From Armillaria gallica (taxonomy: Eukaryota; Basidiomycota; Agaricomycetes; Agaricales; Physalacriaceae): DNA of 64,000 nt. The notes under the pieces are model-generated. The model searched no databases. It had not been told where the DNA came from and saw nothing but the letters and a program-made list of their open reading frames with translations. Shown one piece after another: positions 1 through 10,150 of this stretch. Made by a program: the position numbers and the translations under genes. The stretch is from positions 2,046,001 through 2,110,000 of the forward strand of contig JBANDB010000008.1 in the NCBI GenBank assembly GCA_037576215.1, in the 5' to 3' direction. The first letter of the stretch is position 1; the number at the start of each line of letters is the position of its first letter.

Positions 1-224
1 ATTCGTTATATTTACTAGAGCATAATCCTTTGATTATGTCGAGTTTGAGTCATGAGTCATTGCGCCAAGAATTAGCCTGCGAATGGGATTGTCAGCAATG
101 GAGAAAAGTATATGAAAAAGGAAAAAAGGATTCGGAATTTGATGACTCCACAGTGTCTCGGCCGATCTTCATTTTCGGACTTGGCTTCATTTCTTCATTC
201 CTCTCTTCCTTTCCGCCTTCCAGC
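1..224 (+). promoter_or_regulatory. Upstream region of DRE2
   Basis: This AT-rich leader lies before the DRE2 start codon at 225. The reading frame is open upstream of that ATG, but the extra residues do not resemble the conserved Dre2 N-terminus, so the start was placed at 225. No clear TATA box is visible next to the gene. The window begins here, so the promoter may extend further left. Confidence 0.4.
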
Positions 225-1245
225 ATGTCTCCTACTGCTGTGTATTCCGCGTATGTGCCTCCAGCAGCAACGCCAGTAAAAGGGCCAGCTCTTGCCATCG
301 GATCCCCGTCGACGGCTCTTGATGGACAGTACCAGTCAATGGTAACGGACCTGGAGGCGTCGAGGAAAGTCGACCGACAGATGCTCGATAGAATAGTCGA
401 TGGAGGTTCGTTTTGTGTGCCCAGGTTCTACAAAGCGCTGATAGCCCAGCAGCTACCTCACTGGTGGCCTCGACGTACTCATCGATTCACGTCGCTCTCT
501 CATCTACCGACTACGACACTCTCCTGCCGAACATTTCTTCCCTGTTATCTCAGCTGCTCTCGTCACTGATACCACTGGGTACGTTGCACCTGCACAATAT
601 CTCTCCCGAATCCAAGGTGCCCTCGGATGTGACCCTAAGCGGTTTCACGATCCTCTCAGCAACCTCAGCAACCACTCTCATTGCCCAAAAGCCTGCGCAT
701 GCGCCCACTGCCACCGTTTCTCTCAAAAAATCCGACTCGACAAAAGCACCGCTTCTACTTCCCCTACGCAAGAAGACGAATCCTGGTGCGAAAAAGGCAC
801 TGTGGACACTGAGCACACCAGGGACCCCGCCAATTGATGCGGAGGCGCTCCTGACGGATTCCGACAAGGCGCGACCATGCGAGCCTGTCACTGCGTCGAC
901 GGCGCCGCGGAGGAAGAAGGCATGTAAGAATTGTAGTTGTGGGCTGGCTGAACTCGAGGCGGAGGAGCTCAAGCGGAGCCAGGTCGTTGTCGTTGACGGT
1001 TCGGAGGGTGGCGGCGCACGGGCCGTGTCGCGGGAAGAGAGAGAGAAGATAATTAATAGCACACCAAAGGCGACGAGTAGCTGCGGCAACTGCTACCTCG
1101 GTGATGCATTTAGGTGTGCAAGTTGCCCTTACCTTGGTATGCCTATGTCATTTTTCTCTTTCGCTTTGCTAACATTTTATCAGGACTTCCTGCATTTAAG
1201 CCAGGCGAAAAGGTCGAGATTGACTTTGGAATGGATGACATTTGA
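225..1245 (+). CDS. DRE2: Fe-S cluster assembly protein Dre2 (anamorsin/CIAPIN1 family)
   Basis: Dre2 takes electrons from the diflavin reductase Tah18 and passes them to the cytosolic Fe-S assembly machinery. Three exons (225-405, 450-1136, 1184-1245) give about 309 residues. The N-terminal part has the degenerate methyltransferase-like character of the family and is followed by an acidic and lysine-rich linker. The C-terminus carries both iron-binding signatures: the first cysteine cluster (CKNCSCGL) and the twin CX2C motif (SCGNC ... CASCPYLG), ending in the usual PAFKPGEKV segment. The introns are 44 and 47 bp; the first acceptor could instead lie 3 bp downstream at 452, which only removes one codon. 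The next gene, IMP2, starts about 100 bp downstream on the same strand. Identification rests on the cysteine motifs, which are diagnostic. Confidence 0.95.
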
Positions 1246-1341
1246 GTACTTACTGGGAGAGGATATACGATATTTTTAGACTGTACTTTTGTGTAAATTT
1301 TGCTGCTTACTAAATGTAATTGCTCTTACCTTGATGCGTTC

Positions 1342-2127
1342 ATGTCCTTTTTCGGGTCCTTGCTTCGCAGCCAGCTTCGTCTGCTCGTATTTGCGCCCAT
1401 TCCAATCTTATTCGCTCGTTTCTTTCCAATAATCAAGCTTACAGGGAGAAGCATGCAGGTAAGTCTGGGATACTCCCATTCAACGAGTACTAACCTCCCT
1501 TCCAGCCTACAATCAATCCAGACGAGAATCAACTTTGGCACGACTTTGCATTATTTGACAGGGTTTCTGTGCAGGCTTCAGCCAAGTTTAAACGAGGGGA
1601 TATTGTTACGTTGCTGTGCGTTCTGTCTTCATTCCGCGTTTGGACGTTATGAACGCGATGTAGGTCTCCGATAGACCCTAAGCGTGTCTTGATCAAACGA
1701 GTCGTTGCCATGGAAGGTGATATCGTGAAAACACTACCGCCGTATCCTCTTCCCGAAGTGCGCATTCCAGAGGGACACGTCTGGGTCGAAGGTCTCCTCT
1801 GACACTCACTCATTAGTTTTAACCGCTCATCAGTTCTAGGCGATGACCCGTACCACAGCGACGACAGTAACACCCTTGGTCCGGTACGTCAATTTCTTGC
1901 TCTCTGTTGTTGACATCTCACCAATGTGCACGCAGGTACCAGCTGCGTTGATTGAGGCCAAATTACTCTTCGTCGTCTGGCCCTTGAGCCGTCTTGGGTC
2001 ACCACGGACGCCTTCGGCGCGATATCTCAGTCGCCTAACTCGAGGCAGTCCGGAATACAGAGCTGCTGTGGCTGCTGTTGATAGAGAAAAATGGCGGGAG
2101 TCGAGAGTAATCCCGGCCCGCTGGTAA
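1342..2127 (+). CDS. IMP2: Mitochondrial inner membrane protease subunit 2 (signal peptidase S26)
   Basis: Imp2 is a membrane-anchored serine/lysine protease that removes sorting signals from proteins delivered to the mitochondrial intermembrane space. Five exons (1342-1458, 1506-1615, 1664-1791, 1840-1883, 1936-2127) give 196 residues, a normal size for the family. An N-terminal hydrophobic segment is followed by GRSMQPT, containing the catalytic serine. The lysine region is LIKRVVAMEGD, and the box downstream (GHVWVEGDDPYHSDDSNTLG) is typical of Imp2 rather than Imp1. The first exon junction falls right after the catalytic-serine motif. The C-terminal tail of about 40 residues is longer than the conserved core and rich in Arg. 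All four introns are 47-52 bp with GT...AG ends and keep the frame without correction. Confidence 0.93.
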
Positions 2128-3050
2128 TGGCATTTTTTTGTAGGGCTCTTTCGCCGTTATGGTGCCCATCTGGGCACTTTACAAATTCAAGAGCCAGGCG
2201 CGCTCAATAGACTAAAATTACCCTCATCGGTCTCTTAATTCACAACTGGATGCAACAGAACTTGACATTTCCGGAAGAGAAGCTCAGGACGCGAACATTT
2301 ATGCTGGAAGGCTCAAAGCTTCTGGATGGCCAGAGAAGCGATGGATGAGTGTAACGGCGCTCTTCCCAGCTTTCTGATCGTGTTCCTCCGACTGGTACAT
2401 AAGTTGGCTCAGTGCTACTCTTCAAGCGACGCGATCTCTGCGCTCGTTCTGTTTCATTTGCTGTTTCTTCCAAGTCGCTTCGCTCTCATCTCAATCTCTT
2501 TCACCTGGCCTCCTACCGTCCTATGCCCTTCTGTGTTTGGGTTGTGCCTGGTTTGACATGGCAGCTACTCTTCCCAGCCGTTCAAGTATCTCCTTCCTGA
2601 ACACCCAAGATTTGGGTTTCTGCTACCATGCAAGTTAGAGCTTCCGGCTTCGTTTACCGGCACACCTTTTTGTTGCTATTTATCAGAGCCTATTACTGCG
2701 CATAAGTAGTTCATGTGAACATCTCCCTAAGAAGCCGTTGTCTACTATCGCAAATCTACATAATACTGTGCGTTCTGCAACATAATCGGACATTGAGGGA
2801 ATTTGAGTGCGCAACAATTTCAAAGAGACTTCGTTCCCAGAAGTGTTTGTCCATAGGTCCGTATAGGTATATATTTCAGCAGTTGATACAAACTGTCCAC
2901 TATGAGGTAATTTTCAACAACGTTTCCATCCCGGGTATTTGTAGACATGTATGAATGTGCAGTGTAAAAGTCCAACAGTCCAGTGTGTAAAGGATAGGTA
3001 CAGGCAATATAGGCTGGTCATACATTCTAATGGAAGGCGTGAAGCGGGAA
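2128..3050. other. Intergenic, 3' regions of IMP2 and the kinase-like gene
   Basis: This stretch separates two convergent genes. It has several short open frames of 60-95 codons with no recognisable motif and no splice pattern joining them. I see no tRNA-like structure and no repeat. Confidence 0.5.
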
Positions 3051-4535
3051 TCATGAAAAACTAGATGGGAAGCTAATATTCAAACCATTGTCTCGATTTT
3101 GGGTATAGAAATCATGAAGATCAGGAGATAACACTGCTAGGGGAGGCGGCGTATCCTTGGGAAGTGGCCGTTTTAGCGTCAGCGTGAATTTCATCCATCG
3201 GCCAAAATGATTCACGGGATAGAATATCGAAGTGGCATCCGACAGCTGCACCAAAGATCGGAGGTGCAGGTAGCTGAGAGACTGGGTCAAGTCGTGGAAT
3301 CGCTTGACCACTTCGTCGATAGTAGGGCGTCGAGTGGGATCATCCTGCACCATTTCTTGCATTAGAGGACGTAAAAATTCTAGGCCCAGTCTTCTGTTAT
3401 GACCGTACTTGGTAGCCTGAGCGGTCACACATTCAGCACGCCGTGATTATACTCAAAGCTGGAAACACATACATCGATGAAGTACTCTCTGAGAATATTG
3501 CCGATGTAGTAGATGTCTGTGGGGAAAGGGTTACAACTGTTCCGGGAATCATCGTGGTGCTCGGGTGCCTGTCTTGTCTTCACCACACACTACAGACTCA
3601 TCTGGGATCCCTGCGGCGGGGTCATAGCGCCTAGACAGGCCGAAATCGACGAGGTAGTATCTAGGCCAGCATTGAGCTCGGGTGAGCCTGGGAGATACAA
3701 ACTCGCTGTAGTCTGTTGTCATCCAAGGCCTGCCGGGATGAAAACCTTTCGGGTACATCTTTGTAGGATCCATCATAATATTCCGCAGAGTGCAGTCGCT
3801 GGGCCAGACAATCAGAGCTTTTCGTTTTAGGTAAACGGAGAGGAAAGCATACCGATGGGCGATATGATGCTGATGCATGAATTGGACACCCTGTTGAGAT
3901 AGGTATATTTTAGAACTGGTGTGCGTTACGACAGTTGGTGTATCACTGACCTCTAATATTTGACGAAAGCATTCCAGTACTTCTCCCACTGTGTCAAAAG
4001 GAGCATCGTTGAACATTCTCAGTTGCGGCATCACAATAATGCCGTATTTGCCGAATTGCAGAACGTCATAAATAGGAACACAGTGGTTTCGAGGATCAGT
4101 CGATAGAGGCGGACTGGAAAAGAATACGGCCAGCTCGAATTCCGACGTGTTTATCTCGACTTGCTTGAGGATTACAGGCTCATTGTTCTTCACGCGAACA
4201 GCTGAGGCAAGGGTAAAACGCTTTCAAACCCTTTGAGCAACTTCAAAGATGACTGTAAGAGGAAAGTAACGTACTGGGAGAAGAACATCTGCTTCTTTCT
4301 CCTCGAGTTCCGATGTGGGCGTCCATGTTGGATCATACTTTGGATGGATCTTGTACCCAGACTGCTCGAGGAATTCTCTCGCATCGATCCAAAATCCGTC
4401 CACAACCTTCTTCAGCTGGCGCTCCAGCTCGAGATCGGGCACATATTCTATCATGGTTCTCGCGGCATGCCATGGTTTGGTAGGGGATCCTCCTACTGTC
4501 GACGCAGACGTAGATACTAGAGAGAGACGGCGCAT
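3051..4535 (-). CDS. Basidiomycete protein-kinase-like protein
   Basis: The gene encodes a divergent protein-kinase fold of the kind expanded in Agaricomycetes. The start is the ATG at 4535. Visible motifs in order are an ILKQVE segment that could hold the ATP-site lysine, the catalytic loop HRDCTLRN (split by an intron between HR and D), and the DFG motif in VDFGLSRRYDP. An APEHH segment and the conserved DIYYIGNILREYF helix follow, then a C-lobe ending RRPTIDEVV. A glycine-rich P-loop is not obvious, as is common in this family. The frame breaks once, at the G pair complementary to 3568-3569, between the DFG region and APEHH; removing one G restores DKTAPEHH. Substrates are unknown. It could be an active Ser/Thr kinase or a pseudokinase with an altered nucleotide site. 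Confidence 0.75.
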
Positions 4536-4856
4536 TGCGCAAAGCACTCGTTGAGGCCAGGGATGAGCTGGTAGTTGGAATGTCGTGGTGGAGCATTATA
4601 CGTAATCAGTATTCGAGTAGGGGGGAAATGCGCCTAAAGCCGTAATGCCTCTGTATATCAGCTCTGTATCACCCTCATCGAGACGACTAACGACGGTCGA
4701 CAGCAGACGTCGTCACGTCGTGCGGGCCCGGGGCTGCGTTGCGCAGCTCATCACATGACTCCAAGCGCAGTTAAATTTCAAATTACGCACCTCTTCCTTC
4801 TACCTCGTCGTGCTATGCAGCAATACCTGTAACCTGGTGACTAGCAACATTGCAAG

Positions 4857-4865
4857 TATATAAAG
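4857..4865 (+). promoter_or_regulatory. TATA box
   Basis: TATATAAAG lies 133 bp before the possible small gene beginning at 4998 and about 320 bp upstream of the kinase start on the other strand. Its orientation fits rightward transcription. A two-codon upstream open frame (ATGCATTAG at 4968) would be in the leader. Confidence 0.5.
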
Positions 4866-4997
4866 AGCTTCTTGTCTCTCTTTATACCGGACCTGCCTCG
4901 CTTAATCGCACCATTGCGCTCAGTCGCAGAATATTTCCGGTCTACTGCCGCCGAAGTCGTGTTTGCAATGCATTAGAGTGCCACTAGCTTCTTGGCT

Positions 4998-5231
4998 ATG
5001 CCTTTCTTCGAGCCAACTACGAAAGCTAGATCTGGTTCGCGACTCTTTGGGGTTATCACCAAGAGGCGCTTGTACTCTCATCATCACGTCTAGTCCAAGG
5101 AACAACTCGAAGCCACGGATACATCATGCCCGTGTATCGGTGGTGTTGAGCCGCTGTTCATACTGTGGAACTTTCCCAGCTGTCCAACGCGCGAAGCGGA
5201 CGCAATCAGGCCCTTTGAGGTCCGACGTAAA
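4998..5231 (+). CDS. Possible small gene, unknown
   Basis: One frame runs from the ATG at 4998 to TAG at 5229-5231 with a single internal TAG at 5091-5093. It encodes a basic N-terminal part (MPFFEPTTKARSGSRLFG) and a second part with the residues GGVEPLFILWNFP. The internal stop lies at the 3' end of a possible 42-bp in-frame intron (GTTATC at about 5052 to TAG at 5093); removing it gives an uninterrupted protein of about 63 residues. A TATA box lies 133 bp upstream and a two-codon upstream ORF precedes the ATG. I do not recognise the protein. The donor is weak, so this may be a decayed gene or chance. Confidence 0.25.
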
Positions 5232-5259
5232 TAGTGAGTCTATTCTTCTCTGATCACAC

Positions 5260-6671
5260 CGCCTGCCTGTGATGAACTAGAATGTTTCTGTTTAATTATT
5301 TCCTGCGACCGGAGGCTCTGCTGTGGCGGAGCGCTTCTGACTGTGCATTCATATAATCTTCTCTCTGATTATCACCAAAAAATTCCCTAGTTCATGTTGA
5401 TTGGCGGCTACTGAGTTGTACCCTTTTAATTTAGATTGTCTGACCGCTTGACGATGCATGCAAGTGACCGGCGGCAAATCCATCTGTTATCGGCATGTGC
5501 TGTGTGTGTGTCTGGATTGACACCATTCACTCAAAGTCAGTCTCGGTGAAGACCAGCTACTATTATTTACACGAAACTGGCGCCCATACGGAACAACATC
5601 TTTACTGGTGTCAGGCATGGAAGTGAAATTCGTTTGCCCAATCTTGGTCATCCCTCCATTCTCATTTTATATATCGTGACAGAATTGAGGCCCAGAAGTG
5701 TCCTGATCTACAAATTCATACTTGTCGATTTTCTGTCAATGATATTTCCCCTCCGCATGGTGCTTCTCTAATAGCGGCTCTTTACTACTGCCGACAATGC
5801 CCTGGTCTTGCTGATGCCACAAGCTTACTTCCATGTCTATCTGCTTGAACGACAACGCTATCGATTAACATCCATGCGGGAACCGCATGCGAATGAGAGC
5901 GTGTCAGGAACAGAACCTGGCGAACCGCTTGGTTACACCTGGTTACACTGACGTAGATGTCAAGGTGGCGTCTCATTTTGATACGAAGACAGCTGCAGTA
6001 GTGCTCTCGAGCAATGATTTGCACACTCCCCAAATGTTCGGTTTTCCCCTTAGGCGTGTCGCTTGCATACTTCCGCGGTAAACTCACCCCGAGTCCTTAC
6101 GCAATAGTATTCTTTTCGAATTATCCCGTCATATTATGCGGCTTCTTTCCTCAACAATCAACACTCGGTTCACCCGGTGATATCGAGTCTCAGCCGGGAG
6201 GTTTCTCAAACTCCTGTGTGTTACATCTTTGGGTCGTCTGCCCGTCGTCACGGTGGTTCCAAGCCGAATCGTGGATGTGCTACCCGACATCACCAATTTA
6301 ATATAATCAAATGAGCTCGTTTTAAAGAAGGCATGGCTGTGGAGACGATGCGTGTGTCAGACGTTGATCTCTGTGTGCACATACTAAGATAAGCCTCTGC
6401 ACTGTCGAGTTCACCAGATCTGTGATTCTTCTTCCCTGATGCCTTCTTAAGAGCGTGTGGCGAGAGCGCCTTCGACGTCGGTCGGCTGTTCTTCATATCA
6501 AAGTTGTCTTTGTGTTACGTTTCGGTTCCCGCATGTTGGGAATTTTGATATGCTGATTCCATTCCGGTCATCTGGTGTCGAGTAAAGTTTAAAAGAAACG
6601 GTTTTATGAAATCGAAACTTCACTCTTCCAGGTCTTCCACATCCCATCCCTTTGGTTCCCCTTTTCGAACG
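5260..6671. other. Intergenic region upstream of the M43 protease
   Basis: These 1.4 kb contain only short open frames on both strands, none with a recognisable domain or coherent splice pattern. Base composition is mixed with AT-rich patches near 5380-5700. Regulatory sequence for the protease at 6672 is presumably at the right end, but no TATA box is clear. Confidence 0.45.
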
Positions 6672-7817
6672 ATGTTCGGTCTTCTTGCTGTCGCTTTTCT
6701 CAGTGCGTCTGGTGCAGTGGCAACCCGTCTTGCTCTCAACGGAACTGGCAGGTAAATATCGTGCTAGCTTTACACATCTTGTATAGCGTATTGATTCAGC
6801 TTCTTTCACAGAGTTTGTGGAACATATATCTCCGATGAACTGCGCTCCACTGCTGAGGCACACTTTCTCGCGAACAAAGTCTCCGCATCGAACCAATTCA
6901 AGGCTCAGGCTACCACCATCAACGTGTTCTGGCATGCTATCGCCAAAGACAATACTACGAGTGGTGGATACCTTCCGTGCGTCGGTCCTGCTATACGTTC
7001 AAGCGCGTTAACTAATTATCGGTGCTTTTATAGGGCATCTCAGATCACGGACTCAATCAGTGTGATGAATGCGGACTACGCCAGTACAGGCATTTCTTGG
7101 GTTCTCGCCGGTACCGACCACACGATCAACTCGGACTGGTTTTCCAATGTTGGGCCCGGCAGCTCTCAGCAAACTTCGATGAAGGCAGCCTTGAGAGTTG
7201 GAGGCGAAAATGACCTCAACGTTTACACTGTCGGGTACGTCCCAAAATAAATTCATGAGCATGTAACGCGTCTGACTGCAGTGCCTTGTGTAGTTTCACC
7301 TCCGGCGCCGGTGCTGGGCTCCTCGGGTACTCCACCTTCCCGTACAGCTACGACGGCGCACCTCAAGATGACGGGGTCGTCATTCTCTTCTCTTCCGTTC
7401 CCGGTGGAAGTACTACCAACTACAACCAGGGCCGGACTTTGACGCATGAGGCTGGTCACTGGGTTGGTCTATACCACACGTTCCAGGGTGGTTGCACTGG
7501 GGATGGCGATTTTGTCGACGACACCCCCTGAGGCCTCTGCTGCTTTCGGTATGAAGGTTTTGACCACGTTCGATGATCGTGAAAATTGACTCATCTTTCA
7601 GGCTGTCCAACTGGTCGGGATACCTGTTCTGGTGGAGGTGTCGACTCTATCCGTGAGTTTCATGTAAGGTTGCCCATGAGAGTATATACTTATCGGGTTT
7701 CGGTTTTCAGACAACTACATGGATTACACTTACGACAGTTGCATGAACCAGTTCACACCTGGACAGGCGGCGCGTATGGCCGACCAAATTCTGACCTATC
7801 GTGATATCACAGTATGA
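6672..7817 (+). CDS. Secreted metalloprotease, M43B (pappalysin/MEP1-like)
   Basis: This is a secreted zinc endopeptidase of the fungal MEP1 type. A signal peptide is visible ([17 protein letters not shown]). The catalytic motif [13 protein letters not shown] matches HExxHxxGxxH, and the Met-turn region IHNYMDY lies further on, followed by a cysteine-containing C-terminus. Introns run from about 6752-6811, 6977-7033, 7234 to 7270 or 7293, 7549-7601, and one near 7652-7710. One frame break lies in a run of five C at 7524-7528: as written the frame ends in TGA right after FVDDTP, while removing one C continues as PEASAAFG and joins the next exon correctly. This is either an assembly indel or a recent inactivation. 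The gene stands alone with no secretion or peptidase neighbours. Confidence 0.85.
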
Positions 7818-8185
7818 AGGAGGAGGGACTGGATATTCTTATTGGACATAAACGTGGTGTATATATAGACCCATCTTGGCACATCTAAAGCATCAATTAT
7901 TTCTTTCATGCTGGAATCAATAGTCACTGCGATAGTATTCTGTCGGCATTTTGGTAGACTAAACAAGCTAAAATCATGGATACATTGTGCAGGCAAGCAA
8001 GCCCTAGATGACTGTGATACAGTCCTGTCCCACTCGCTCCGCGGTAGAATGATATTCTGGAGCTCGCTGGCTCAATCTATTGACCACAACGATGCTCATA
8101 AAATGCGTGGAATATGGTTTCATGAGGCGGCTTGAACTTGAACGAAAAAGAAGATCAGTTACTTCCGCAGATATACGCGCCGGGC
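7818..8185. other. Convergent 3' intergenic region
   Basis: The space between the 3' ends of the protease gene and the mS34-like gene shows no gene, repeat or RNA-like structure. Confidence 0.5.
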
Positions 8186-8642
8186 TCACTCACTAGTATT
8201 GGGTTTACCCTTTTTCGCGCGCTTAGCATTCGGATTTTCGTAATCCCATACACCCTCTGAGCGACCCTCGTTCCACGAATACTTCAAACTACCCTTATCC
8301 GTTCCGGCTGTTCGCTGACCTGTTTTCCTGGACCAAAGGCTCCAGTGTCTGCGAGCAGAGCTTAGTGGAGCGACGTACCTTTCCAGAAGAGCAACCCCCA
8401 GGCTTTGCCGTGCTTTCCCTCGCACTTGAACTGTGTCCTGGTGACCTTCCAGTAGCAGTCCGGTATCTTCTTGGCTGTCCACCGGGTCTGGTATACATGC
8501 CTGCCCACACCGCCTAACGGTGTCCGGGAGAGGACTTCATACAGGTTACCGGGATTCTTCGACAGGAAGGAGGCACCTTCGAAGCAGGTATCGACCGCTT
8601 GATTATGCTCGCGAGGTCATGTCGCGCCAGAGTCCATAGCAT
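8186..8642 (-). CDS. Mitochondrial small-subunit ribosomal protein mS34-like
   Basis: The protein resembles MRPS34/mS34, a component of the mitochondrial small ribosomal subunit. The diagnostic stretch is GVGRHVYQTRW, then CYWKVTR and EGKHGKAWGLLFWKG, matching the family's CYWRLTR and HGKAWGIL elements. Exons are 8379-8642 and 8186-8319, separated by a 59-bp intron; the acceptor used here (after ...ACAG) restores WKGQRTAG in frame. The first 15 codons from the ATG at 8642 (MLWTLARHDLASIIK) and the following AVDTCFEGASFL lie in different frames, so there is an indel or missed sequence near 8597-8607. The gene is divergent from the GatC-like gene, with only 34 bp between start codons. Confidence 0.78.
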
Positions 8643-8676
8643 GACGGAAAGAGTGAAAATTTCAAAGTCCGATCTA
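8643..8676. promoter_or_regulatory. 34-bp divergent promoter of mS34-like and GatC-like genes
   Basis: The proposed start codons lie at 8642 (-) and 8677 (+). Such a short gap means transcripts of each gene must start inside, or with leaders overlapping, the other gene. The extra in-frame ATGs upstream of 8677 (8605, 8641) show that the GatC frame is open into the mS34 coding region. Confidence 0.4.
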
Positions 8677-9123
8677 ATGCTCAGACTTGGACTGCAACTC
8701 ATTCGTCGCTGTTGTTATCGTCCTCGACGATGGAAATCTACTACTGCTAGAGCAGAAACAGATGAATTTGGTATTCCACTGAAACCGACGTGGTCGGTCA
8801 ACGAATTGCTCTCGTCGTACCCGACGCCGACGATATCACCTGCGACGCTCAATCACCTTCACGACCTTGCCGCTCTCATCCCTCCCGAGGAAGGGTCTGA
8901 AAAGTTTGAAAAGGTCAAAAGCGAATTGGAGGAACTTGTACGGCTGGTTGAGGCTGTCAAGCTGGTCGATACGACGGGTGTTGATTTGGACGTAGCGACG
9001 GAGAGGACGGATAACCCGCAACTCAATGCACCACCATTGAATGCTTCAGGACGTTCACTGCTGAAACACGCAGCCCGTACGGTAGATGGTTTCTACGTTG
9101 TCGACGCAGACAAAAGACATTAG
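8677..9123 (+). CDS. Mitochondrial glutamyl-tRNA(Gln) amidotransferase subunit C-like (GatC)
   Basis: GatC stabilises the GatA/GatB amidotransferase that converts Glu-tRNA(Gln) to Gln-tRNA(Gln) in mitochondria. The single-exon gene encodes about 148 residues. The start at 8677 gives a classic matrix-targeting presequence (MLRLGLQLIRRCCYRPRRW). The core has the GatC pattern: a helix beginning LNHLHDLAALIP, a second helix rich in Glu/Leu leading to KLVDTTGVD, and a C-terminal DGFYVV segment. The length suits fungal GatC with a targeting signal. GatC is poorly conserved, so confidence comes from helix pattern, presequence and terminal motif together, and from the neighbouring mitochondrial ribosomal protein gene. 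Confidence 0.75.
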   Translation: MLRLGLQLIRRCCYRPRRWKSTTARAETDEFGIPLKPTWSVNELLSSYPTPTISPATLNHLHDLAALIPPEEGSEKFEKVKSELEELVRLVEAVKLVDTTGVDLDVATERTDNPQLNAPPLNASGRSLLKHAARTVDGFYVVDADKRH

Positions 9124-9289
9124 GTGCATTTTCTCGTTTATTCATATTATCCAATTCATTCCAAACGTGTTTCTATCAGATCGAATACAACGGAAAATGA
9201 TCCTATCGCTCCTCCTTGTCGTTGATGCAACAGACCGAGACGGAGAGCGGTACATCAGTAATTATACAAGCCAGTAGTACACCCTACAA

Positions 9290-9999
9290 TCAAAGAGAAC
9301 CATGACCTCCGGTTGACCCGAACCCATTAGTCCCACGCAACGTCTCATCGAGGTCCTGAAAACTATTCACTGTCTGTAACAAAATATGTTACGCCAAAAG
9401 CTTACCTGTACTTCCAATACTTCCGGCGTCATGATTTTTTCTAGCACCAGCTGTGCGATACGGTCTCCTTCCTCAACTACATAGCCATCAGCTCAATATC
9501 CAGCAATTATATGGCGTAGCCGTCACCTTCGAAATCCTTTTCAGAGTGATTGAAAAGCAGGACAAAGAGTGGGCCTCGATAGTCGGCATCCACCACCCCG
9601 GCGCCAGTGGCAATCATGTGCTTGGTGGCTTTTGCAACATCAGAGAAGGGTATCCGAGGAAGAAAGGAACGCGTACCAAGGCCGCTCCTCGGTGCGACGC
9701 GACCATAGGTTCCAATAGGAACGGCCAGCGAGAGCTGTGTGTTGACTAGGGCCGAACCGCGAGCAGGAATGGTTTTCTTTTCAGCACTACAGGCGAGGTA
9801 CATTAGTCAATGAAAGCGACTTTGTCGCGTAGAGCGCGTACCTGTACAAGTCGTAGCCTGCAGCTAGGGCAGATCCCCTCGTAGGGAGTTTCGCCTTGTC
9901 TGAGAGGCGCTTGATGAGAAGTGAAGCGGCAGGTGCAAGGGACTGAGCGGATGGAGACATTTTTCTTTTCTTGTTGGCTTGTTCTTCGAGGTCGGACAT
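9290..9999 (-). CDS. DUT1: Deoxyuridine 5'-triphosphate nucleotidohydrolase (dUTPase)
   Basis: dUTPase hydrolyses dUTP to dUMP and pyrophosphate, keeping uracil out of DNA and supplying dUMP for dTMP synthesis. All five trimeric dUTPase motifs are present: [36 protein letters not shown] and [11 protein letters not shown]. Four introns are needed: one between AAGYDLY and S, one inside motif 2 (PRSGL|ATKHM), one before VEEGDR and one before DLDETLRG. Motif 5 runs almost to the stop at 9290-9292. The N-terminus from the ATG at 9999 has a basic patch (KKRK) that could direct nuclear import. It is divergent from the gene beginning at about 10151. Confidence 0.95.
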
Positions 10000-10150
10000 G
10001 GAAGTAAAAATGAAAGAGGAAAACGAAGTCGCGTCGCCAGAAAAGTAGATGAGCGGAGTTTGTAACCGTGGAAACTCCGATCGCCAGTCGGTCGCCTCCC
10101 GGTTGCCTGCCAGTCGCCTGCCTTGTCACGCTCTTCATCTTCTCTCTCCC
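10000..10150. promoter_or_regulatory. Divergent promoter between dUTPase and the SIM-containing gene
   Basis: About 150 bp separate the two start codons. The sequence contains short direct repeats of a CGATCGCCAGTCG / GCCAGTCGCCTG type around 10077-10120, which might be binding sites shared by the two genes. Confidence 0.35.

Noticed and set aside
5260..6671. Several 60-145 codon frames upstream of the protease
   Set aside because: None has motif, coding periodicity or plausible splicing.
9630..9700. Insertion inside dUTPase motif 2-3 region
   Set aside because: The extra residues are an unspliced intron; PRSGL joins [19 protein letters not shown] in frame.
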